DNA of 12,500 nucleotides from Glandiceps talaboti (taxonomy: Eukaryota; Hemichordata; Enteropneusta; Spengelidae). Shown here piece after piece: positions 1 through 7,510 of this stretch (position 1 is the stretch's first letter; each line of letters opens with the position of its first letter). A model generated the notes under the pieces. The model was not told where the DNA came from, searched no databases, and saw only the letters and a program-made list of their open reading frames with translations. The DNA lies in NCBI RefSeq assembly GCF_964340395.1, contig NC_135557.1:9947960-9960459 (forward strand), read 5' to 3'. The translations under genes and the position numbers were made by a program.

Positions 1-479
1 GTTGCTATTGTTTGTTTCTATGGTGACATGTGTTGCATTATGCACGCACCCGTGTCCTTTATTCTAATACATGCGTAAATCAATTCACCTTAGACTGAAA
101 GATCAACCGTTGTGGGCGCTCTTCTCACTCATCCATTTCCATGCTATTAGGGGAAGGGATAACATGGATGTCCCGTCGATGTATTTTACAGTGTACATTT
201 CGCCTAAGCAGACGGCGATACTATAGTTGTTGGTTGACATATATGGGTCATGTAACTATTAGTTATCGATAAATCATAATGTAAGTGTAGCTGACATATC
301 TATAAGGAGACTTCACCTATATATGATATGTGATTGTTCTATAACTATGCTATGTTTACAATTCAGGTATTTGTACACAGCTGCTAACAAGTTATGTTAA
401 CACAGCTTGATTTTAACCCTATGCACGACAGTACACTGATAGTGTAATTACATATCGTTAACATGTATTTGGTAAATCA
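1..479. other. Non-coding flank, nothing recognised
   Basis: AT-rich sequence with frequent stops in all frames. I see no coding exon, RNA gene or clear repeat here. Confidence 0.5.
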
Positions 480-655
480 GGCTCTCTCACAGTCCTGGGC
501 GCTTCGTCAAAATAACACATCAACGAAATGTTACCCCTATGTGATCGATGAGGGAGTAAAGTATAGGGATATTCGAGTACAATTAAGCAGTAGATATCAG
601 TGCATATATACAATGTTTTAGCCAACTGCGAAGCTCTGAGGACTGTGAGAGAGTC
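480..655. mobile_element. MITE-like element with 27-bp terminal inverted repeats
   Basis: The ends are inverted copies. The left end (480-506) starts GGCTCTCTCACAGTCCT, and the reverse complement of the right end (629-655) starts GACTCTCTCACAGTCCT. They match at 23 of 27 positions. The roughly 120-bp interior has no coding potential; a short ORF across it is probably chance. Size and structure fit a non-autonomous DNA element. I could not define a target-site duplication, so the superfamily is open. Confidence 0.55.
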
Positions 656-821
656 TAGTGATAAATATATGTAACTACACACAATTTATATGCATTTGGT
701 AACATTGAAAATTGGAATCAACGGATAAATAAAGCACGTCTTTTAATTTCTGGTTAGTGTGTTTTCTTTAGTAAAAATGTCAAATTTTAGGTATGTGTAA
801 CTCAAATCTGATTAAAATCTG

Positions 822-997
822 ATGTGGTGAAAGTGGCTAGCTAGATGTCTTTAAATTTATGTATCTCTTTTTCAATCGTTTCGTGTCGTTTTTTTTGTTC
901 CGGTTGATCGCCGCCTTCACATCATCCGGAACAAAACGAACAAGTCAAAACGATGGAAGTAACGGTAAATAAAGACATCTAGCCGCTTTCACCACAT
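822..997. mobile_element. MITE-like fold-back element
   Basis: The 176-bp segment begins ATGTGGTGAAAG and ends CTTTCACCACAT. The terminal arms are 822-853 and 970-997. They match except for one substitution and a 4-bp CTAG duplication in the left arm. A second inner inverted repeat pairs TTTTGTTCCGG (893-903) with CCGGAACAAAA (926-936), and ATCGTTT (875-881) with AAACGAT (948-954). Almost the whole element can therefore fold into one interrupted hairpin. There is no ORF of note. This fits a non-autonomous DNA transposon (MITE). Flanking target-site duplication is unclear. Confidence 0.65.
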
Positions 998-1081
998 TGT
1001 GTAACCAAACTTCTGCTTTGTCGTCAAGCTCAATGTTGTTATTAGATTCTCACTCAAAACAACATAAGCTTACGTCACGGG

Positions 1082-1105
1082 TGCACGACACATACATGTC
1101 GTGCA
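1082..1105. repeat. Perfect 9-bp-arm palindrome
   Basis: TGCACGACA and TGTCGTGCA are exact reverse complements separated by six bases (CATACA). The hairpin lies about 85 bp beyond the fold-back element at 822-997 and is not part of its arms. Confidence 0.6.
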
Positions 1106-1840
1106 AGACACTTCTGTTTTATCAGGCCAACAATACATACACTACAAACAAGTCATATTTGACCACGTCTTTCCACCGCGGGTAAAGCTTGAGCAGAGAA
1201 TGTGTAAATGTTAGACAGTCAAACGTGGTACTGCGCTCGTACTACCTCTGGACTGACATGGTGGTTAGGTGGGTCACAGGTAGGGTAAATGTTGGGTAAA
1301 TTAGGCTTTTCGTGTAGTGTATAATTGATACAGGTTATAGCTTCTGATAATTATAGCAACTGTGGTAGTGTATTGTCACAATGTACACCAAAGCCTCACA
1401 TACGTACTGTACCAAGGCAACGATAATTCGAGTTACAAAGTGCGATATCGATCGTCCAGAAGGTCCTAATTGTTGCACTGGAGAATAGCATTTACAAGCA
1501 AATAAATCAAAAGGATCATCTGCTAGAGGAATTTATAGCAATCGCTATGTAATGCAAGTTAAATAGCAAACTGGCCAGATTACCTCAATAACACGTCAGT
1601 GTACGCGTGTGTTATGCTGTTTTAATCGTTCAATTAACTAAATCAAATTACCTAGAATGGTAGATTTGTGAACCCTTTTCAAATCTAACTGTAATGTAAG
1701 ATTATCGTAGTAAATGAAGCTATCTCTAATAGACTCCAAGCCTCACTAGACGAGTCCGACAGACCCATCTGTTCTCAGATCTCTCCATCTGCATGTACGT
1801 TTACGATACTCGTTTTCAGAAAGGACAAGTGCGGACCAGC

Positions 1841-1857
1841 CCCCCCCCCCCCCCCCC
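1841..1857. repeat. Poly(C) tract, 17 bp
   Basis: Seventeen consecutive C follow CGGACCAG. It is a mononucleotide repeat, and its true length may be uncertain in the assembly. Confidence 0.9.
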
Positions 1858-2239
1858 ATGAACAATTCTGCGAAATGTCCTTGTCTATAGACCATGGTAT
1901 GAATGATACCGCCACCAACGGTAATGTTGAATATTCGCTTGTGAAAAATATTCAGTTACGACGGCTACGACTACTTCTATTAGTATACTTTAAAACGACG
2001 AATGAATACCAGAGCAAATGGAATTGTTTGGAGATGGTTGTTTGCTAGAATTGTCCAAAATCTTTGTAACTTTCACTTCAACAATCTATCACCCTTTATA
2101 GGGGTAAACGAGGCTGTTAGGCAGAAAGCTGGTATTAAAGTGGATGTGCTCCCCTTCCTAGTGCAAGGATGTGCGCATCGTATTTATAGTTAGTGCTCAG
2201 GTGTAGAAGGTTCGCTGTAGAGTATCTAAATGGTTTCCT

Positions 2240-2268
2240 TTGACGGTAACAGTGCCCCCTACCGTCAA
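2240..2268. repeat. Short hairpin, 9-bp perfect arms
   Basis: TTGACGGTA and TACCGTCAA flank an 11-base loop. No larger terminal repeat was found around it, so its nature (element end or chance) is open. Confidence 0.5.
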
Positions 2269-3317
2269 CTATTGTCAAAACACAATATATTTGTTTACCA
2301 CCAAATTAGCGCTATGTATGTACAAACTACAAAATTCAAAACATGTATATAAGGTGCTGACACTTTCCAAAATAAAGAACCGTTTCCTTCCAAGTTTAAT
2401 ATGACCTACACATACACTACTATACATGAACTGTTTTATACATCAAAGCCAAATCTGAGTATACATGTAGAAGACACTGAGGGGCGGATATACAAAACTT
2501 GCAGGCGTTGATCATGATCAGATGGTATTTATATTTATTACTTTGACGAGTAAACTGGCTGTTGTTGCAGAGATCGGCCAAAATGCAGAAATAAAACAGA
2601 ATGATGTGTAAATAGTGTACGTACAGTACAGCCAGGCGCACACTAGAGGAATCAACTGACTCGAGCAAAATTTCACTCATGGCAATTTCCTCGCGCTGAT
2701 TCATCTCGTGTGCAGGCAACTTTTAATGAGAATTTGGTCATTCGTGGCCGTGAGCCAAATATCTACCATGTTCAATGTTTTTGGCCTCGCGTGAATTTTT
2801 CATCATGTGTGCGCCTGAACGTGAGTATTTTGCTCACGACTTTCTCTTCTCTTAAGAGCGAATTGTAATAGTTCCACTTCGGAGAACTAAATATAACAAA
2901 CCGTATTTACTGGAAGGTATACAAAACAACTAACATACGAGGTGAAGGCACGGGGGCGGTAACCGTGGCCAGTTCTGGTAGGGGTGTGTAATAGGTGGCC
3001 AGTGCTGGAAACCTTAGGCCCCATTTTAGACCCACTTTGACCAAAACTCAATTTCCCACTTTAGTCCATTACAGTTTTATAAAAGATGAAAGTTAAGACC
3101 TAATTACATTTTCCTTAGGAGGCAACATTTTGAGATAATTAATGGCAGTTATGATTTGGTAAAGGACAATGGACCATATATTAGACCAAACAAAATCGAA
3201 AATAATGCAAATAGGACCCTGTTTTACACGTTAGCTGTAACAAACATCACATTTCAAACCAAAGGGCTAAAAAATGCACCCAAAGGGCAGCACATATATG
3301 TATACTCAGGAGTAGCG

Positions 3318-3329
3318 CCCCCCCCCCCC
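3318..3329. repeat. Poly(C) tract, 12 bp
   Basis: Twelve consecutive C sit inside an open frame that is probably not coding. Confidence 0.85.
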
Positions 3330-3632
3330 ATCCAGGAGGTGAAGGCTCCTTATGCACACATGAAAAAGAGGTTGGCAGAGTTCAGTCAAGGTCATACAGC
3401 TTATTCATCATTTATAATATTGTTTAGTTTGTTTGCTTGTAAATCTCTCCACGTACACACAATAAAAGAGTTATACATACTTTTTTTAATTTATTGAGTT
3501 ACACACAAAGCCTATTTCTCAATAGTATGTAATCATCTGGCAAATCATAGCTAAGTTGTTATATATATATAACTCGGTGAGTATCAATCTGCTAAGACAG
3601 TGCTCTATACCGCAGTGGCAGAGCGCAATAGT

Positions 3633-3637
<5 letters not shown>

Positions 3638-3722
<85 letters not shown>
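3638..3722. repeat. (TA)n microsatellite, 85 bp
   Basis: Uninterrupted alternating T and A inside the left arm of the fold-back element. The right arm has no counterpart: it reads directly through TATCAAAACTATT. Next to the tract, the unit GTTTTGATA is duplicated (3723-3740). Confidence 0.95.
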
Positions 3723-3725
<3 letters not shown>

Positions 3726-3759
3726 TTGATAGTTTTGATAGTCCTGGAACTCTTTCTTG

Positions 3760-3802
3760 GTTGTAACTCGGAGTTTCACGCATAGTGCGATCATCAGACA
3801 AC
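3760..3802 (-). ncRNA. Type I hammerhead ribozyme, intact core
   Basis: Read on the minus strand: stem I 5' strand GTTGT (3802-3798), core CTGATGA (3797-3791), stem II CGCA-CTA-TGCG flanked by a T/T opposition (3790-3778), core GAAA (3777-3774), a 3-bp stem III (ACT/AGT, loop CCG) ending at 3766, H17 = T at 3765, and stem I 3' strand ACAAC (3764-3760) exactly complementary to GTTGT. The predicted cleavage triplet is G-T-T, with cut between 3765 and 3764. All invariant core bases are present in correct order and spacing. The very short stem III is typical of metazoan type I hammerheads, some of which cut best as dimers. The U/U at the base of stem II and the U at position 17 may lower activity. 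Five-bp stem I and no visible loop contacts are further cautions. Confidence 0.7.
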
Positions 3803-3820
3803 ACATCACTTTTCATCAGA

Positions 3821-3863
3821 GTTGTCTGGTGATCGCACTATGCGTGAAACTCCGAGTTACAAC
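3821..3863 (+). ncRNA. Hammerhead ribozyme copy with core substitution
   Basis: This is the inverted counterpart in the right arm, read on the plus strand: stem I GTTGT (3821-3825), CTGGTGA (3826-3832), stem II CGCA-CTA-TGCG with its T/T flank (3833-3845), GAAA (3846-3849), stem III with loop CCG to 3857, H17 T at 3858, stem I ACAAC (3859-3863). It matches the left-arm motif everywhere except position 3829, where the invariant A6 of CTGANGA is G. A6 is part of the catalytic core, so this copy is expected to be strongly impaired or inactive. The whole fold remains recognisable. Confidence 0.6.
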
Positions 3864-4038
3864 CAAGAAAGAGTTCCAGAAATATCAAAACTATTAACGC
3901 TCTGCCACTGCGGTATAGAGCACTGTCTTATAGCAGATTGATACTCACCGAGTTCTATATCAACATCTCCTGACGAGTGATTTACTCACGAAACAGGCTT
4001 GTAGAGACGAAAAACCCGACTTGATTTTCTTCTACCCT

Positions 4039-4042
<4 letters not shown>

Positions 4043-4114
<72 letters not shown>

Positions 4115-4134
4115 ATATATTTGTATGTGTGTAG

Positions 4135-4202
<68 letters not shown>

Positions 4203-4230
4203 GTATATAGTATATATATATACATATATC
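4043..4230. repeat. Compound (AT)n/(GT)n microsatellite
   Basis: (AT)n covers about 4043-4098, then (GT)n to about 4114, a short mixed spacer, a second (AT)n about 4139-4188, and interrupted TATA/GTAT repeats to about 4230. Open frames across it encode only Tyr-Ile repeats and are artefacts. Confidence 0.95.
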
Positions 4231-5126
4231 CATATCTCCTCCCTAAAACCACTTTAACATATGCTGATTGATTGGTTGGTTGGTTGAAAACTACGTATAT
4301 TCTACAACTGTAAAACTATATACATTTAGGAGAAGAAAAAGAACGATTGATAAATATATAAAAAATAAAAGTCGATTTAGTGAAAAACAAGTTTGAACAT
4401 TGTTTATTTGTATAAATTGGTTGTCCAAATAACAATCATTCCTATCAGGTAAGTGGTAACACGAATGGGTAGTACATGTCGATTGTATGCAATAATTTAT
4501 CTTGACCAAATACTGATTAGATATTTCCGATAATAAAACTGCCAGTAATTGTTTAATATTTACAGACCTACTGAAAAAAGACTTCAGTGTGACCTTTATC
4601 ACTTGTCGCATTCTAACTATGCATTTTCACAACATTTACGAGTTGTAGATTCAGTAGTTCTCTGATTAATTACTCCAATAAGTCATTGACAACGCGGAGC
4701 AAGTACCTTTTTTGTAAAAGGAGACAAACACTTCAGGAATACAGGCATGTTCGTTAACATAGAGTCTGGGGAGTCATTTTATGATTTTGCATCAAATAAC
4801 TTGCTGAAAAATATCACCTTAACACGTGTTTAATGTTCATTGTCCTGGTGACTGCTGAAGAGCAGTAGTCAAATGTTGAGGGAGTTAGCAGACAAGTATA
4901 CACTCCTAAGTAATTAATACATTGTTAATTAATACAAAAGTTAAGAATATTTAGTGTCCATCTAATAAATATGCTGGTCTACTAACCTCCTACGAGAAAA
5001 CACTTGTACAACTTAAGTTACTCGTTTGGTATACAGTATCAAATCCATTGATATGAGATGTTAGTCCAGTTGCTTTTTGGGGGTGATCCTGGCAATGCAT
5101 GTTATATAATGGTTTTGTTTTTGCAG
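4231..5126. other. Intergenic stretch between repeat block and candidate exon
   Basis: AT-rich with no supported exon. A (GATT/GGTT) run lies at about 4264-4286. AACACGTGTT (4821-4830) is a 10-bp palindrome with a CACGTG E-box core. AATAAA occurs on the minus strand at 4408-4403. It is the nearest canonical polyadenylation hexamer found downstream of the TRIM gene, about 1.1 kb past its stop. Confidence 0.4.
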
Positions 5127-5279
5127 ATTCCACCTCAAGAAGGTGTCCTGTTAACATATTTGACAGGTGCTACTCGCACACCCTTGGGCATTTTGTTGTA
5201 TCGCGAGGAAACCGAAATGCTATGTAATGCTATCGGTAAACATCGGTTTTCAGTAGGCTTAATACTTATAAAACAATAA
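5127..5279 (+). CDS. Candidate terminal exon, unknown protein
   Basis: A textbook 3' splice site (GGTTTTGTTTTTGCAG, ending 5126) precedes a frame open for 50 codons, starting IPPQEGVLLTYLTGATRTPLG and ending at TAA (5277-5279). The stop overlaps an AATAAA polyadenylation hexamer at 5275-5280. This arrangement fits a last exon with an extremely short 3' UTR before the signal. An alternative 5' splice site (ATCG/GTAAAC at 5235/5236) would make it an internal exon of 109 bp. I recognise no domain, and no partner exon upstream was identified. It faces the minus-strand TRIM gene tail-to-tail, 254 bp away. It may also be a gene fragment or chance. Confidence 0.3.
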   Translation: MPPQEGVLLTYLTGATRTPLGILLYREETEMLCNAIGKHRFSVGLILIKQ

Positions 5280-5305
5280 AACAAGTTATGTATAAGTCGT
5301 ATTTA

Positions 5306-5380
5306 ACTCATATTTTATGATCTGATTTACCAGCCAATCATAAAAATATTTCAAATGTTTTGAATGTGAAAAATATGAGT
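5306..5380. repeat. Nested inverted repeat beside DR1 site
   Basis: ACTCATATTTT (5306-5316) is the exact inverse of AAAATATGAGT (5370-5380). Inside it TTTTATGA (5313-5320) is the inverse of TCATAAAA (5338-5345). The arms are AT-rich, so some chance contribution is possible. The DR1 motif starts at the next base. Confidence 0.5.
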
Positions 5381-5393
5381 AGGTCAAAGGTCA
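5381..5393 (+). promoter_or_regulatory. Perfect DR1 nuclear-receptor site
   Basis: AGGTCAAAGGTCA is two consensus AGGTCA half-sites spaced by one A, the classic DR1 bound by RXR heterodimers, HNF4 and COUP-TF families in animals. It is followed by AAAATGGCGTC (5397-5407), which resembles a YY1 site. Whether it acts on the TRIM gene (stop 140 bp away) or on another unit is unknown. Confidence 0.4.
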
Positions 5394-5477
5394 ACAAAAT
5401 GGCGTCATTTTGGATTCTTACAGCTTGATAATGAATACGTCCCTCCATTGTCTGTGGTTATATAATGCTTATTGTGT

Positions 5478-5490
5478 GGTTCAAAGGTCA
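5478..5490 (+). promoter_or_regulatory. Second DR1-like site
   Basis: GGTTCAAAGGTCA reads as half-sites GGTTCA and AGGTCA with one A between, close to an HNF4-type DR1. It lies 97 bp from the first DR1, same orientation, and about 44 bp beyond the TRIM stop codon. Confidence 0.35.
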
Positions 5491-5533
5491 GTTTATCGGA
5501 GCTGTTCAGCTATCTTCATCTTGATAAGATGAA

Positions 5534-6616
5534 TTATTCGACGCACACCTCTTCGTCGAAAAGAATTCTTATTATAATGGCTTCTACAATCTGTAACTTT
5601 TCTTCAGCTGAGTATTTGAAGTTTACGTTGGTAGTGATCTTGTCCGAATCAGTGTCAGAAGCTTGTTCAAGTCTCTTTGTGATGTGGTTAACAATGTACA
5701 GAAACCCAATTTCGTTACTGTGTTCGAGTAGACGGGTACTGTCGTCTATGCACTTTGACACTTCTTGTGAAGTTTTCTCAGCATTATTCAGCTTTGCTTC
5801 GAGTTCGTTACGCCTACTACCGAATCGAAATTTATGTTCGTCCTCAAGGAAAGCTTTTTGCGTTTCAAAATACCTCATCACCCTCTGAAGTCTACTGCCC
5901 ATTTCTTGAAGCCCTCTATTTAAATCTTCCATTTCCTTCCTCGTACGTTTGGCCAACTGGTCTTCTAAATCACCTAGTCTTGTCTTCGTCTTATCTATTG
6001 ATGTCAGCTTCTTATCAGCCGTTGTCAGTGTTTTCTCTAGTTTAGCCAGCATCTTTCTTCTCGATTCTTTCAATGTTTCGAATTGGTGATTTAGATGGTC
6101 ATTACTAGTGCATTCAACACACACTGGAACGTCACACGTAACACAGTAATGCATCACTTTGTTGCCATCGTGGCGACTACATACAACAGGTTGACTCTCC
6201 CGCAATTGGTCATGGTATTCTTCAGAACTCTTGAAAGTATGGCTGCTCGTCGCTGGCAGGTCATGTTGACTTCTTCTGCAATCTTCACACATCAGAAGAG
6301 CACAATCTAAGCAGTATCTCTCCCCCTTCCTCTTGGTACACTTTCCACACAGCTCTTCCTTATTAGGCACAACGTCATCCACCTTTTTGGGACCCACAAG
6401 TTGCAGGAGGTCGCCCAGATTCTCGCAGTTTGGTAGCCCCTTCCGAGGAATGTTATTTTCTCTGTGGCAAACCGGGCATCTAATCTTGCCTTCAGACACA
6501 CGCTTTGGCAGACAATTCTTGCAAAGTGAATGATAACATGGTAGCGTTTTGGGATTCTTGTATTTCTTGAGACAAACTGGACATTGTAGAAATTGTCTAC
6601 CAAACTCTTCCGTCAT
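5534..6616 (-). CDS. TRIM-type RING E3 ubiquitin ligase (RBCC protein)
   Basis: The 360-residue frame, counted from the ATG at 6616-6614, has the complete tripartite motif. The C3HC4 RING has C12, C15, C27, H29, C32, C35, C47 and C50. B-box1 has C90, C93, C102, C105, C110, C113, H118 and H126. B-box2 has C146, H149, C158, C161, C166, C169, H174 and H177 with canonical spacing. A charged coiled coil runs from about 180 to 300. All zinc ligands are present, so E3 ubiquitin ligase activity with E2 binding by the RING and coiled-coil dimerisation is expected, probably in the cytoplasm. After the coiled coil there are only about 60 residues, with no NHL, filamin or B30.2 domain. The stop is TAA at 5536-5534. 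A 3' splice site (TCTCCCGTAG, ending 6642) lies upstream. The frame is open back to it (exon 6641-5534, one base before the first full codon), so the real start could be in an earlier exon. The 6616 ATG has a weak context (T at -3). Confidence 0.93.
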   Translation of the reverse strand: MTEEFGRQFLQCPVCLKKYKNPKTLPCYHSLCKNCLPKRVSEGKIRCPVCHRENNIPRKGLPNCENLGDLLQLVGPKKVDDVVPNKEELCGKCTKRKGERYCLDCALLMCEDCRRSQHDLPATSSHTFKSSEEYHDQLRESQPVVCSRHDGNKVMHYCVTCDVPVCVECTSNDHLNHQFETLKESRRKMLAKLEKTLTTADKKLTSIDKTKTRLGDLEDQLAKRTRKEMEDLNRGLQEMGSRLQRVMRYFETQKAFLEDEHKFRFGSRRNELEAKLNNAEKTSQEVSKCIDDSTRLLEHSNEIGFLYIVNHITKRLEQASDTDSDKITTNVNFKYSAEEKLQIVEAIIIRILFDEEVCVE

Positions 6617-6624
6617 TGATGAAC

Positions 6625-6630
6625 TCACAT
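6625..6630 (-). promoter_or_regulatory. Minimal start-stop upstream ORF (ATGTGA)
   Basis: If translation of the TRIM gene begins at 6616, the leader contains ATG immediately followed by TGA at 6630-6625, out of frame and eight bases before the main ATG. Start-stop elements are known to stall or divert ribosomes. If the true start is in an upstream exon, these bases are simply coding (codons GAT GTG AGT). Confidence 0.3.
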
Positions 6631-6641
6631 CGTCTGTGGAC

Positions 6642-7397
6642 CTACGGGAGACACAAAATATTATACGTTGTCATTGTAGATATAACATTTGCTAACAGGG
6701 ATTCAGTAATTACAAGGGTGGGGGCTGAGTGGCACATTTTGCAAATCGGCTCTCGGGGTAGAGCAATGTTTTAAGAAAAAAAGGAATTAGGGGATCAAAT
6801 GTTCCTTTGACTCACTCACTCATTCATTTGACTCGTGACTGTGTTATCTAACTTTGCACTAGTTTATCCGTTACTGCCACATCCGGATCCCACCGCTGCC
6901 ACCATTGCACCGTAATATTATAACATATAAATCAAATTGCTGCTGACAACAATGTTTAGAATAGTTGTTTGTTTTGATGTGATGTGAGAAGACGAGTGGA
7001 CCTCCCGGGAGGGAAGGGAAACAATATGACAAGATAATGGTGATATGTGATGATGGAGAAAGGACATTGACTTCAGTGTCAACATTGTCGGTAGTGTACA
7101 TATGCCCATCTAGTCTTTGGGACGTCTGTCGTTCAGCTCTGCCAATTCTATGAAAACATGGGAATTACTCAACGCAGAGCTTTCCACAAATCTGTTTTGC
7201 CAGTAGTTGTGGAGAGCAACCGATGTCATTTAAATCATTACTGTGTGGTGGCAGCAGTGGGATCGATTGACTCCTTACTATTGATGCTGGGATTCGTGTC
7301 CCTTTTCACGTCTGACAACATATGTATTTCAATATTAAAATCGACATACACAATACCCGCAATGTTCTATCATACCTCGTTGTTTATGTATTTTCAG
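6642..7397. other. Intron or 5' flank of the TRIM gene
   Basis: No exon is supported on either strand. Features are limited to CACT/CATT-type low complexity near 6811-6833 and a CCTCCCGGGAGG palindrome at 7001-7012. Overlapping short open frames on both strands around 6870-7110 look non-coding, as does a plus frame that starts at 7158. Confidence 0.4.
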
Positions 7398-7510
7398 AAA
7401 TACATGAATATAGAAGGGTTACACCTATTTCACCAGATTTCCCTCCAGGCTGGCGTCTGTTTGACAGGGCTACATGTCGCACAGTCCATGTCACATTTCT
7501 GTGGAACTGA
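7398..7510 (+). CDS. Candidate plus-strand terminal exon, unknown
   Basis: A plausible 3' splice site (GTATTTTCAG, ending 7397) opens a frame of 36 full codons, beginning IHEYRRVTPISPDFPPGWRL and ending at TGA (7508-7510). The composition looks coding (Pro, Arg, Trp rich, less AT-biased than surroundings). No family recognised, no partner exon and no close AATAAA seen. A second open frame covers the same bases from 7158 to 7646, so at most one is real. Confidence 0.2.

Larger units (their letters stand above)
1106..3554. other. Long stretch without a supported gene
   Basis: I find no convincing exon. Open frames at 2002-2193 (plus) and in the 2420-2705 region (minus) are short, resemble no family I know and lack clear paired splice signals. 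Visible structure is limited to C-tracts at 1841-1857 and 3318-3329, a small hairpin at 2240-2268, and a short imperfect repeat of GTGGCCAGT around 2965 and 2996. Confidence 0.45.
3555..3964. mobile_element. Fold-back retroelement remnant with hammerhead ribozyme arms
   Basis: This is a 410-bp inverted repeat. The left arm runs 3555-3802 and the right arm 3821-3964, around an 18-bp loop. Outer arms share AACTCGGTGAGTATCAATCT and the run around CCGCAGTGGCAGAGCG. Inner arms share GGAACTCTTTCTTGGTTGTA and the hammerhead region. Apart from the (TA)n expansion in the left arm, a 2-bp TA gap and scattered substitutions, the arms are nearly identical, so the structure looks young. No protein is encoded. 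Hammerhead motifs in both arms are known features of metazoan retrozymes and of Penelope-like element pseudo-LTRs, which can occur inverted. I therefore prefer that origin over a plain DNA-transposon MITE. No target-site duplication was confidently found. Confidence 0.75.

Noticed and set aside
2420-2705. Minus-strand frame beginning MNQREEIAMSEILLESVDSS
   Set aside because: The first 28 residues look coding, but no clear donor or partner exon is visible and the rest is AT-rich noise.
3803-3820. An additional CTGATGA on the minus strand in the element loop
   Set aside because: It is not followed by a stem II and GAAA at hammerhead spacing, so it is not a third ribozyme.
3519-4252. Open frames on both strands encoding long Tyr-Ile repeats
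   Set aside because: They are translations of (TA)n and (GT)n microsatellites with no conserved domain; (TA)n simply lacks stops in two frames.
4291-4611. 106-codon minus-strand open frame, hydrophobic
   Set aside because: AT-rich Leu/Phe/Ser composition typical of chance frames; no splice or start context support.
5472-6603. Several frames overlapping the TRIM gene in other frames and on the plus strand
   Set aside because: They are shadows of the strong minus-strand coding region; the zinc-ligand pattern identifies the real frame.
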